41,787 nt of DNA, taken from contig JBQTJM010000271.1 in NCBI GenBank assembly GCA_052387115.1, positions 1 to 41,787 of the forward strand, in the 5' to 3' direction. Of this stretch, positions 33,143 through 40,808 are shown piece by piece. Numbering within the stretch: position 1 is the stretch's first letter; each line of letters opens with the position of its first letter. This DNA comes from JACCXJ01 sp052387115. GTDB lineage: Bacteria > Pseudomonadota > Gammaproteobacteria > JACCXJ01. A model generated the notes under the pieces. It saw only the letters and a program-made list of their open reading frames with translations. It was not told where the DNA came from and searched no databases. The translations under genes and the position numbers were made by a program.

Positions 33143-33457
33143 ATGAGCAGCCACTACACCTTCGTCGGCGGGACCTTCGGGCCGTGGGAGGTGGCGAGCA
33201 TCACGCCCGTGCGCGGCGAAGGACTCGATCCCGCCGCTAGGATCGAGGTCGTCAACGCCCGTCTCGACACCCTGCCGAGGGGCGCAAGCTGGGCCTTACG
33301 CGGCACGACCAGCAACCTTCGCTACACCACGCGCGACGAAAAGGAGCGCCTGGCGGCCATCCAGCCGGCACTCGGCCGCAGCGGCGCCAGCACGTCAGTT
33401 AAGGTCATCGACAAGAGACCACTACTAATCACGAACCCACTGGACCGATCGGCGTAG
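33143..33457 (+). pseudogene. Truncated chlorite-dismutase-like gene (N-terminal part only)
   Basis: 104 residues. MSSHYTFVGGTFGPWEVASI, then WALRGTTSNLRYTTRDEKER and LAAIQPALGR follow the N-terminal ferredoxin-like half of chlorite dismutase/HemQ-type proteins. After PALGRSGAS the similarity stops and the frame ends with an unrelated tail. The second half, with the heme-binding His and the active-site Arg, is absent, so it cannot bind heme normally. Starts 85 bases after gltA with no clear ribosome binding site. Family assignment is from memory of the motif pattern. Confidence 0.55.
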
Positions 33458-33625
33458 CACCTGGCCGACTCGGATCCATGTAACACCCCCCTCCTATGTC
33501 CGAGGCAGCGCCTGCCGACGACATCGGGAATATTTCATTCCTTCCTTGTGAACTACGTCACAGTAACCGGCGCCCTGTGCCGCTAATTTGGCATCAACAC
33601 GGTAGCCCTCGCTACCCGGTTGCCT

Positions 33626-33673
33626 GTCGCCCTCTTGCCAATGCCCGGTGCCCCCGGGCGGCAAGAGGGTGAC
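33626..33673. other. Long two-tier hairpin
   Basis: GTCGCCCTCTTGCC (33626-33639) pairs with GGCAAGAGGGTGAC (33660-33673) with one mismatch, and GCCCGG pairs with CCGGGC inside it around TGCCC. It lies 30 bases upstream of the ATG at 33704 in a 246-base gap. It could be a terminator of the upstream gene remnant, a 5' regulatory structure of the ORF that follows, or a mobile palindromic repeat. Confidence 0.6.
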
Positions 33674-33703
33674 CTTGTCGAAACTTTGATCATAGAGGCT
33701 CTC

Positions 33704-34045
33704 ATGAACGCCGGATTACTGATTAGACGCCTATCGTGGGTTTCGGTCGTCGTTGCTGTCGTGTCTCTTCCTAGGATCCTCGCCGCCCCTTTTTTTTCAC
33801 TGCCCTTGTCCGGCGTTGCCGGCGACCCGGTGAGTGAGGCCGCGGAGCGCCCCGGCTCCGCACCCACCTCACTGGAACGGGCGATCGCCGCTCCGCTCGC
33901 CCTCGACGAGCGGCGAGAAGTGGAGGCGTCTCGGGCCGGGCGTCCGCTACAGAAGCTTGAGGTCCAGACCCCGCTCCACCAGCCACAGGGCGGCCAGCAC
34001 CAGGATGGCGAGCGAACCGCCCTGAAACACCATGCGCGCATATAA
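33704..34045 (+). CDS. Possible small secreted protein
   Basis: 113 residues. MNAGLLIRRLSWVSVVVAVV and the following SLPRILAAPFFSL look like a signal peptide, and AGAGG lies 5 bases before the ATG. The last ~33 residues overlap the 3' end of the HupE-like gene on the other strand, so the natural end of the protein may have been lost. No family recognised. Coding status is uncertain. Confidence 0.35.
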   Translation: MNAGLLIRRLSWVSVVVAVVSLPRILAAPFFSLPLSGVAGDPVSEAAERPGSAPTSLERAIAAPLALDERREVEASRAGRPLQKLEVQTPLHQPQGGQHQDGERTALKHHARI

Positions 34046-35065
34046 CACCGTATGGCGCGCGCCATAGGCCAGCGGGAGGAAGGCCGTAACGATCGCGAGT
34101 TGGCCGGCTTCCACCCCCAGGTTGAACGCCACGAGTGCCAAGGCCAGGGAACCGGTGGGCAATCCGAGATCGAGGAGCACGCTCGCGAACCCGAGACCGT
34201 GCACGAGCCCGAACCCGAAGGCCACCAGCCAGCGTCGTGACGTCACCAGCGGATAGAGGTTGTTGAGCGCAGCCAGCAACACCGAGGCGGCGATGGCCGA
34301 CTCGACCAGACGGGACGGTAGGGCGATCACCTTCAGCACCGCGAGGCTCAAGGTCACCGAGTGCGCGAGGGTGAAGGCCGTCACCACCTTGACGACCTCG
34401 GTGAGCGCCGGCCGGAATCCCGTCACCGGGACCCAGCGTCCGCCGTTGCGCCACAAGACGGCGGGGAGTAGGAGGCTCAGAAGAAACAGGATGTGGTCGT
34501 AGCCGATCCAGATGTGCCACACCCCCTCTCGGCCATACTCCAGGAGCTCCGCGAGGCGGGACGGCGTTTCGAGCGCCACCTCGTGCTCGCGGCGCTCGGT
34601 CGCAAAGATCCCGATCTGCGTCTGCCCCTCGTATTCCAAGCGCCACAGCCCCCGGTGCTGCGCATCCAGATCGAAGAACAGGTCGTAGTGCAGGACCAGG
34701 CGCGGCGCTCGAGCGGCGCAGCGTGCCGAGAACCGCAAGACCGCATAGCTGCCGTCCGTATGGCGATCCACAAGTTGCTCCTCCGGCTGTGCGGCACAAG
34801 ACTGGCCGCCCGACGACACCCGAAGATGCCCCAGCGCATAGGTCGCGATGGCCTCATGGCGCCCCTTGAGCTCACCCCAGGTGATGGCCCCATCGCCATC
34901 CGCATCCAGCCCGATCGCATAGTCGAGGTCGCGCAACGCGATGTCCCATCGGCCGGACACGACCTGGCCTCGCACCGTCAATGTGAGGTAGCTGTCGCTC
35001 GGCTTGTGGGCCACGGCGGGCGTGCTCCAAAACCACGCGATCACCAAGGCCAGAAATAGCATCAT
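33947..35065 (-). CDS. HupE/UreJ-type membrane protein
   Basis: 372 residues. Signal peptide (MMLFLALVIAWFWSTPAVA), then a periplasmic domain of about 170 residues, then 6-7 membrane helices. The motif GYDHILFLLSLLLPAVL and the later TAFTLAHSVTLSLAVLKV and FGLVHGLGFASVLLDLGL are those of the HupE/UreJ_2 family, which resembles metal-permease (nickel/cobalt) HupE proteins. The periplasmic part contains DADGDGAITWGEL, an EF-hand-like calcium loop. Its ATG overlaps the stop of the TPR gene upstream (ATGATG), so they are translationally coupled. Substrate unknown. Confidence 0.88.
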   Translation of the reverse strand: MMLFLALVIAWFWSTPAVAHKPSDSYLTLTVRGQVVSGRWDIALRDLDYAIGLDADGDGAITWGELKGRHEAIATYALGHLRVSSGGQSCAAQPEEQLVDRHTDGSYAVLRFSARCAARAPRLVLHYDLFFDLDAQHRGLWRLEYEGQTQIGIFATERREHEVALETPSRLAELLEYGREGVWHIWIGYDHILFLLSLLLPAVLWRNGGRWVPVTGFRPALTEVVKVVTAFTLAHSVTLSLAVLKVIALPSRLVESAIAASVLLAALNNLYPLVTSRRWLVAFGFGLVHGLGFASVLLDLGLPTGSLALALVAFNLGVEAGQLAIVTAFLPLAYGARHTVLYARMVFQGGSLAILVLAALWLVERGLDLKLL

Positions 35066-36306
35066 CTCGGCGACCCCCCCGTTCCCCCCCTTCGCAAGGG
35101 GGGGTTGGGGGGGTCTTTGGCCTGGATCTCGTTCGCGAGGCGGCGCAAAGCGAGGTCCTGGAGCCCGGTCCGCTCTATCATCTCCAGGACCGGTCGCGCC
35201 GCCTCGGGCTGGCCCGAGGCGAGCGCCGCCTCGATCAGGATGCGCGCATCCCGTGGCTCGCGCTGCACGGCCCAATTCGCCTTTGCAAGCGTGAGCGCCG
35301 CCTGGGGCTGGTCGACGAGATGCAGGAGAAACCGCGCCTCCTCGCCTTGGTGCAGGGTATCGCCGCGCTGCCGGCTCGCCGCGTAGCGCGCCCGCAAGTC
35401 TTCGATGTGCGCCTCCTTCCCCGGCGCGCCGATGTCCCGCTCGGCCAGTGACAGACGCAGCAACAGACCGTCGACCCGCGTCTCTTCGCGGAGCAACGCG
35501 ACCACTTCTTGCGCGCGCCCCTGGTCGAGGAGGAGATCCGCATACGCCCCCAGGAGATAGGCATCGTGGGGGCCTAGCCTGCGCGCCTCCTGGAAATGGC
35601 CCTCGGCGCGGCCCCAGTCGCCCAGACGTTCGGCGGTCTTGCCGAGCAAGGTCTCGAGCCTGACCCGCTCGCCCAAGGTGGCATTCTGCGACTGGTCCTC
35701 GGCGAGCCGGAGCAGATCGTAACCGCCCTCTGCCTGACCGGACAGGCTCGCCAGGCTACCCATGCAGCTGAAAGCGAGGAAGGCCCTGCGCAGTCGCGCG
35801 AGGGCCTCGCAGGCTCGCCGGGCGGCCGGGTAGTCGGCGCGCACGATGAAAATGACGGCCTGCATGAGCCAGGCTTGGGGATCGCGCGGATCCTTCTCCA
35901 ACAGTCGGGACAGGTCCTGCAGAGCGGCGTCGAATTCATGTCGGCCCTGGCGGATCGCGGCCCGCAGGAGAAGCACCTCCGGGGGTGGGTCCGCAAGTCC
36001 CCACCAGGGTTCCAGGGCGGCCTGGGCATAGCCGTAGTAACGGGGGTCCGACTGGCCCTGGCCGAGCTCGATGTACCGGCCCGCCACCGCCACGGCCCGC
36101 GCCACATCGGTCGGCGCGCGGGCGAGCCGCTCACGCAGTCTGCGCACCTCGCCGGAGCCACCCCCTAAGGTCGTGGGCAGCCGTTCCAGCACCTCCGCGT
36201 CGTTCTCGGGAATGAAAGGCGCTGCACCCAGGGGCCCGGCGAAGCCGATCACGGCGAGGAGGATGGCGAGGCCCTTCCCGATCGGCCTCCCCCAGAGGCT
36301 CTGCAT
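35062..36306 (-). CDS. Secreted tetratricopeptide-repeat protein
   Basis: 414 residues with a signal peptide (KGLAILLAVIGFAGPLGA, cleavage near residue 28). Residues ~80-390 are helical repeats (for example HEFDAALQDLSRLLEKDPRD and WGRAEGHFQEARRLGPHDAY), so it is probably a periplasmic scaffold. The final ~18 residues (AKDPPNPPLRRGGTGGSPR) are encoded by a GC-rich palindromic repeat (35072-35115) and are probably not part of the original protein. The stop overlaps the HupE-like start. A DUF4331 gene lies upstream, so these genes probably work together. Confidence 0.85.
   Translation of the reverse strand: MQSLWGRPIGKGLAILLAVIGFAGPLGAAPFIPENDAEVLERLPTTLGGGSGEVRRLRERLARAPTDVARAVAVAGRYIELGQGQSDPRYYGYAQAALEPWWGLADPPPEVLLLRAAIRQGRHEFDAALQDLSRLLEKDPRDPQAWLMQAVIFIVRADYPAARRACEALARLRRAFLAFSCMGSLASLSGQAEGGYDLLRLAEDQSQNATLGERVRLETLLGKTAERLGDWGRAEGHFQEARRLGPHDAYLLGAYADLLLDQGRAQEVVALLREETRVDGLLLRLSLAERDIGAPGKEAHIEDLRARYAASRQRGDTLHQGEEARFLLHLVDQPQAALTLAKANWAVQREPRDARILIEAALASGQPEAARPVLEMIERTGLQDLALRRLANEIQAKDPPNPPLRRGGTGGSPR
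35072..35115. repeat. Palindromic repeat inside the 3' end of the TPR gene
   Basis: GACCCCCCC (35072-35080) and CCCCCCCTT (35084-35092) face AAGGGGGGG (35096-35104) and GGGGGGTC (35108-35115), forming a long hairpin around CGC. Elements of this C-run/G-run type are scattered in many bacterial genomes. Here it supplies coding sequence and has not broken the coupling to the next gene. Confidence 0.7.
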
Positions 36307-36352
36307 GTCAGCGGTATCGCCGTATGCGCCGCTGCTGTCCCACCGAGAAGGC

Positions 36353-36379
36353 GGGCCGCGCCGCCTCGCGGCGCGGCCC
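36353..36379 (-). terminator. Hairpin terminator of DUF4331 gene copy 1
   Basis: GGGCCGCGCCGC (36353-36364) pairs perfectly with GCGGCGCGGCCC (36368-36379) around a 3-base loop, 7 bases after the stop. The same hairpin with compensating and loop differences follows the other copies (38365-38393, 40010-40036). The conservation of pairing argues for function, most likely transcript 3'-end formation or protection. Confidence 0.7.
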
Positions 36380-36386
36380 GGAGGCC

Positions 36387-37595
36387 CTAGTTGCGGGTCC
36401 GATCGTCCAGCGTCCCGGGCAGGAAGGGTTGATGGGTCGGTGGGAAGAACGGGAACACATCGCGCAAGGGTTGTTCGTTGGGTCCGGTGCTGGTCCCGGT
36501 GGTGACGGCACCGTTGGTGACCACCGCCAGGATAGTGTCGATCACGTCATCCCCCAATCGGCGCCCGTTCGGGAACGCCGCCTGCGGGTTATCGCCCCCG
36601 CCGGAACCGGTGTTCGGTATCCCGAGGTCCACGCGGAGAAAATCGCCGTTCGTCACGGCCAAGCTCGCGAGCAGGTCGATATTGGCTTGGTTGGTCCCGA
36701 GTGCCGTGAGCGTCCCCACGATAGAACCCGCAAAACGCCCGTTGGCGTCGTCCCGGGTGTTGGCCCGGTTATGTTCGTCTTTGCGCGGGAACGGGATCAG
36801 CGCCACATTGACCGCCGGGTTGCCCGCGCGGTCCAACTGACGATCCGGGGTACCAGGGCGATCAGGCCTATCGATTCGGAAGCCCCTGGTCGTCACGTTT
36901 AGGCCGACGATGTCATCCGCTACGTTTCCGAGCAGCGACACCGGGAATCGCAGGACGATCGCGAGGTTGTTGTAGCCGGCAAAGGTATCCCGCCCGCGCT
37001 GCAACAGGGTCGGATCGGCGTTGCCACCCAATACCGAGGCGATGAAACGGGCAAACCCCGGAATGTCGAAGGTAAAGGGGTCGTCCACCTCGCCGGCGAA
37101 AAAGTCAACGTCGTTATCGGTGGTCACCACCGGGGTGGGGGAGATGCCGCTCAGATTCGAGGGGGTCGTGGGCGCCTGGAACGTCCGACCGTTGGGCAGC
37201 CGGATGGTGGCAGTTTGAGGCGTGACGCCTGAGGTGATCTTTCGAGAGAAATTGACCTTAATCAACCGGTCAGGCGTCGCATCGCCCGTGGTTTCCAATT
37301 CGAATTGATATCTCAGCAGGTGGTCGAACACGGAGAAATTGACGGCCTCCCCGGGAGGGATAAACCCTTGCAGGGTCATGGCGATGACGAGTTTGGTGTT
37401 GTCGTTGGGATCACGAAACAGGAAGCCGTCGCCGATGTCGGCATTGGGCACCGATCCCGACACGAATGGTGCGTCGCCATGGTCGGCGGCCATCGCCGGT
37501 GGCAGGCCCGTGAAGAACGTGATGCCCGCCGTTACCGCGGCGAGCGTTGATTTCAATAACCTTGATTTCACTAAACGACTTGTGCAAGCACTCAT
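36387..37595 (-). CDS. DUF4331 secreted protein, copy 1
   Basis: 402 residues. Signal peptide (hydrophobic segment TLAAVTAGITFFTGLPP, cleavage after AMA near residue 36), mature N-terminus ADHGDAPFVSGSVPNADIGD, then FLFRDPNDNTKLVIAMTLQG; this His-Gly-Asp-Ala-Pro start is typical of DUF4331 proteins. The rest is beta-rich with many Asp/Asn, ending HQPFLPGTLDDRTRN. Function unknown; periplasmic or extracellular. Paralogue of the gene at 38401-39576 (most residues identical), differing mainly at residues ~160 and ~235-250 where it has an 11-residue insertion (RPDRPGTPDRQ). Confidence 0.93.
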   Translation of the reverse strand: MSACTSRLVKSRLLKSTLAAVTAGITFFTGLPPAMAADHGDAPFVSGSVPNADIGDGFLFRDPNDNTKLVIAMTLQGFIPPGEAVNFSVFDHLLRYQFELETTGDATPDRLIKVNFSRKITSGVTPQTATIRLPNGRTFQAPTTPSNLSGISPTPVVTTDNDVDFFAGEVDDPFTFDIPGFARFIASVLGGNADPTLLQRGRDTFAGYNNLAIVLRFPVSLLGNVADDIVGLNVTTRGFRIDRPDRPGTPDRQLDRAGNPAVNVALIPFPRKDEHNRANTRDDANGRFAGSIVGTLTALGTNQANIDLLASLAVTNGDFLRVDLGIPNTGSGGGDNPQAAFPNGRRLGDDVIDTILAVVTNGAVTTGTSTGPNEQPLRDVFPFFPPTHQPFLPGTLDDRTRN

Positions 37596-37687
37596 GGACG
37601 TAGTCCTCCTTAAGCTTCATTTCCGATGTCTTGGTCGGTCCTTACCGGCTACAGGTCCCCGGGCCGCACGCCTCACCCTTCCGGGCC

Positions 37688-37946
37688 TTAGGTGTCCCAA
37701 GGGAACCGGCCAGGCTGGACCGTGGCCAAGGCTACCACAATCGACGATCGGTCCGCTGTGAAACGCCTGCCGTTCGGCAAGGCGATGCTGGCGATCTGGG
37801 GCGTGGTGCCGGACGTGACCCTCCGTGAAAAACGGACTCTAAGCAACTGGTCCGGGCTCGCAACGCCGGTGGTCTCGAACTGGAACTCGAACACCAACTC
37901 GTGCGGCGAGCATCGATTTCAGCAAACGGCTGGTGCAAGCACTCAT
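37688..37946 (-). pseudogene. DUF4331 gene remnant, copy 2
   Basis: From ATG 37944-37946 it begins MSACTSRLLKSMLAAR like the intact copies, then jumps, with a frame change, to FEFQFETTGVASPDQLLRVR and FSRRVTSGTTPQIASIALPN GRRF, matching residues ~90-140 of the intact proteins. It ends before the body of the protein. The signal-peptide half and all of the C-terminal two thirds are deleted. Confidence 0.85.
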
Positions 37947-38400
37947 GGTCGTAGTCCTCTCTTGTCGTTGCCTCGATACCGCCCACGGTCACAAGTCGCC
38001 GCCTTTATCTCCCCTCCAGCTCCGGGAGAGGGCCCGGGTGAGGGGATCAAAAAGAGCGATTCGTGATCGTGCGTGGTATAACACACCTCGGTCAGTCCCC
38101 GACGGACAGGGGTCCATGGACCGCACGCCCAGCGCCTCCGAACGGCGCGCCCCCCTCGGAACCGGCCGACCGGCACGGGAGCAAAGACTACCACAAAGCC
38201 TAATCGCTGGAGAGCGCCTTTCCTATACGCACAAGACCCGTTTTTGGATGTGACAGGGCCTGAACACCCCGGACCTCCGGTGGAGGGCCCCGGGGCCGGA
38301 GCACCGGTGTTGCAGAGGCCCGCGGCGGTATCGCCGTATGCCGGTGCCGTCCCAACGAGAAGGCGGGCCGCGCCGCCGGACGGGGCGCGGCCCAGAGGCA
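37947..38400. repeat. Duplicated DUF4331 intergenic region, copy A
   Basis: About 450 bases without a gene, homologous along its length to 39577-40051. Shared blocks include CACGGTCAC near the start, GGGAGAGGG, GGTGAGGGGATCAAAAAGAG, GTCCATGGACCGCAC, CGGTATCGCCGTATGC and the terminator hairpin at 38365-38393 (GGGCCGCGCC/GGCGCGGCCC). The duplication unit therefore included the gene and its flanking control DNA. Promoters of the DUF4331 genes should be in here, read on the minus strand. Confidence 0.85.
38365..38393 (-). terminator. Hairpin terminator of DUF4331 gene copy 3
   Basis: GGGCCGCGCC (38365-38374) pairs with GGCGCGGCCC (38384-38393), 7 bases after the stop of the gene at 38401. Equivalent to the hairpins at 36353 and 40010. 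Confidence 0.7.
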
Positions 38401-39576
38401 CTAATTGCGGGTCCGATCGTCCAGCGACCCGGGCAGGAAGGGTTGATGCGTCGGCGGGAAGAACGGGAACGCGTCGCGCAAAGGTTGTTCGTTGGGTCCG
38501 GTGCTGGTGCCGGTGGTGATGGCACCGTTGGTCACCACGGTAAGGATGGTGTCGATCACGTCATCCCCCAATCGGCGGCCGTTCGGGAACGCCGCCGCGG
38601 CGTTATCGCCGCCGCCGGAACCGGTGTTCGCCGTCCCGAGGTTCACACGGAGAAAATCGCCGTTGGTCACGGCCAGGCTCGCGAGCAGGTCGATGCCGGC
38701 TTGCTCGGTCCCCAGGGCCGTGAGCGTCGCCACGATGGAGCTCGCAAAGCGGCCATTGGCATCGTCCTGGGTGGTGGCCACGTTATGTTCGTCCTTGCGC
38801 GGGAACGGGATCAGCGCCACATTGACCGCCGGGTTACCCGCGCGGTCCAACTGACCGATTCTGCGACCACCGCCGCGCCCCCTGGTCGTCACGTTCAGGC
38901 CGACGATGTTCCCCGCTACGTTACCGAGCAGCGACACCGGGAACCGCAGCGCGATCGCGAGGTTGTTGTAGCCGGCAAAGGTATCCCGGCCGCGCTGCAA
39001 CAGGGTCGGATCGGCGTTCCCACCCAATACCGAGGCGACGAAACGGGCAAAGCCCGGGATGTCGAAGGTGAAGGTGTCATCCACCTCACCCGCAAAAAAT
39101 TGAATGCGGCCTCGGGTGGTCACCACCGGGGTCGGGGAGATGCCGCTCAGATTCGAGGGGGTCGTGGGCGCCTGGAACCTCCGACCGTTGGGCAGCCGGA
39201 TGGTGGCCGTTTGAGGCGTCACGCCCGAGGTGATCTTCCGAGAGAATCTCACGGTAAAAAACCGGTCAGGCCTCGCATCGCCCGTGGTTTCGAGCTCGAA
39301 TCGATATCTCAGCAGGGGGTCGAACACGGAGAAATTGACAGCCTCCCCGGCCGGGATAAACCCTTGCAGGGTCATGGCGATGACGAGCCTGCTATTGTCG
39401 TTGGGATCGAGGAACAGGAAGGCGTCGCCGATGTCGGCATTGGGCACCGATCCCGACACGAACGGCGCGTCGCCATGGTCGGCGGCCCTGGTGGGCGGCA
39501 GGCCCGTGAGGAAGGTGATGCCCGCCATGACCGCGGCGAGCGTTGATTTTAGCAAACACCTAGTGCAAGCACTCAT
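38401..39576 (-). CDS. DUF4331 secreted protein, copy 3
   Basis: 391 residues. Same architecture as copy 1: signal peptide (LAAVMAGITFLTGLPP), mature start ADHGDAPFVSGSVPNADIGD, and C-terminus HQPFLPGSLDDRTRN. It lacks the RPDRPGTPDRQ insertion of copy 1, having RGRGGGRRIGQ instead. The close similarity, including most of the DNA, points to recent tandem duplication. AGGAC sits before the ATG at 39574-39576. Function unknown; the presence of HupE-like and TPR genes downstream suggests one periplasmic system. Confidence 0.93.
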   Translation of the reverse strand: MSACTRCLLKSTLAAVMAGITFLTGLPPTRAADHGDAPFVSGSVPNADIGDAFLFLDPNDNSRLVIAMTLQGFIPAGEAVNFSVFDPLLRYRFELETTGDARPDRFFTVRFSRKITSGVTPQTATIRLPNGRRFQAPTTPSNLSGISPTPVVTTRGRIQFFAGEVDDTFTFDIPGFARFVASVLGGNADPTLLQRGRDTFAGYNNLAIALRFPVSLLGNVAGNIVGLNVTTRGRGGGRRIGQLDRAGNPAVNVALIPFPRKDEHNVATTQDDANGRFASSIVATLTALGTEQAGIDLLASLAVTNGDFLRVNLGTANTGSGGGDNAAAAFPNGRRLGDDVIDTILTVVTNGAITTGTSTGPNEQPLRDAFPFFPPTHQPFLPGSLDDRTRN

Positions 39577-40051
39577 GGTCGTAGTCCTCTATTATCGTTG
39601 CTTCAATACCGGCCACGGTCACGAATCGCTGCCTGAGCTCCCCTCTCCCGCCGGGAGAGGGCCAGGGTGAGGGGATCAAAAAGAGCTCTTCGTGATCGTT
39701 CGTCGTATAACACACTTCGGTCAGTCTCTGCCAGATCCGGGTCCATGGACCGCACTCCCAAGCCCGCCGAACGGCGCGCCCACGACGGAACCGGCCGACC
39801 GGCGCGGGAGCGAAGACTACCATAAAACGATCACTGGAGACTGGCCTTTCGTGTACGCACAAGACCGGTTTGGCGGATCCTCGATCACCCCCGGACCTTC
39901 GGTGGCGGGTCCAGCGGTCGGAGCACCGGTGACCCAGAGGCCCGCCTTTGAGTGCCTCGACGAAGCGGCGGTATCGCCGTATGCGGTGGTGCCGTCCCAT
40001 CGAGAAGGCGGGCCGCGCCGCTGGACGGCGCGGCCCGGAGGCCCTAACTAA
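39577..40051. repeat. Duplicated DUF4331 intergenic region, copy B
   Basis: About 475 bases without a gene, homologous to 37947-38400, with a small insertion near 39940-39965. It contains a GGGAGAGGG palindromic element (39640-39665) and, at 40010-40036, the same GC hairpin that ends the other DUF4331 genes. Confidence 0.85.
40010..40036 (-). terminator. Hairpin terminator of DUF4331 remnant copy 4
   Basis: GGGCCGCGCCG (40010-40020) pairs perfectly with CGGCGCGGCCC (40026-40036). It follows the stop codon of the remnant at 40052-40121. Confidence 0.65.
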
Positions 40052-40121
40052 CTAGATGCGGATCCGATCGTCCACCGTCCCGGGTACGAAAGGCTGATGC
40101 GGCGGCGGGAACAACGGGAAC
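40052..40121 (-). pseudogene. DUF4331 gene remnant, copy 4 (last 22 codons)
   Basis: The minus strand reads FPLFPPPHQPFVPGTVDDRI then RI and a stop, matching the C-terminus FPFFPPTHQPFLPGTLDDRT of the intact copies. Nothing else of the gene remains: upstream, bases ~40176-40260 are already homologous to the DNA found before the start codons of the other copies (CGGTCACAAGTCGCC and a GGGAGAGGG palindrome). One deletion removed almost the whole coding region. Confidence 0.85.
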
Positions 40122-40278
40122 AGCCATGGCCCGCGGCGGCTCGCGCGGCGAGCGAATGGTCGCAGCCGCCCTCTTTTATCCTAGCTTCGATATCGGCCGC
40201 GGTCACAAGTCGCCCCCTTTGGCTCCCCCTCCCGCCGGGTCCCGCCGGGAGAGGGCTAGCTGATAGCCTTCGAGGCCC

Positions 40279-40716
40279 CTATCGGTTCACGTTCGTCTCG
40301 GAGCGGCCCGCCCGTGGGCTGCGCCACAGGCATAGCGCGCTGATGGCGGCGAGCACGGCATCTTCGAGAACCATCGTCCATCGCAGCGGGCGCGCCAGGA
40401 ACACGCCGAAGCATCCGCAGTTGTCGAGCGCGATGCCGCGCAGTAACGTCATCGCCGCCAGGGTCCCATAGCCCACCTGGAAGAGCAGCGTGCCCCAGAG
40501 GCAGAGGCGCACGCGCTGCGCGCGCAGGAGGTTGGTACCGATCCAGACCTCGGTGAGCGAGATGCAAAGGCCGAGCGGCAACAGACCGGGGAGACCCAGT
40601 TGATAGCTCGCGATCACCTGGGCGAAGCCGCGGTTGTCGAGGAGCTTGGCGAGCCCGGTGGCGGTGAACAACAACCCTAGAAACAGACGCAGGAAAGACG
40701 ACCAAGGGACTTTCAT
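40279..40716 (-). CDS. MauE/DoxX-type membrane protein
   Basis: 145 residues with four membrane helices (FLRLFLGLLFTATGLAKLLD first). The segment DNCGCFGVFLARPLRWTMVL carries the Cys-Gly-Cys-Phe-Gly motif of MauE-like proteins, membrane components linked to thiol/disulfide chemistry in methylamine dehydrogenase maturation and related pathways. The substrate here is unknown. ATG 40714-40716; the next gene upstream ends 93 bases earlier. Confidence 0.85.
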   Translation of the reverse strand: MKVPWSSFLRLFLGLLFTATGLAKLLDNRGFAQVIASYQLGLPGLLPLGLCISLTEVWIGTNLLRAQRVRLCLWGTLLFQVGYGTLAAMTLLRGIALDNCGCFGVFLARPLRWTMVLEDAVLAAISALCLWRSPRAGRSETNVNR

Positions 40717-40808
40717 GGCGACCGTCGGGCCGGTACCTCAGCGGTGCTCGGCAGCGATGCACTCACGGTTCGGTGTCAACGATGCGCGTCGCGCCCGAGC
40801 GGGGCCAC

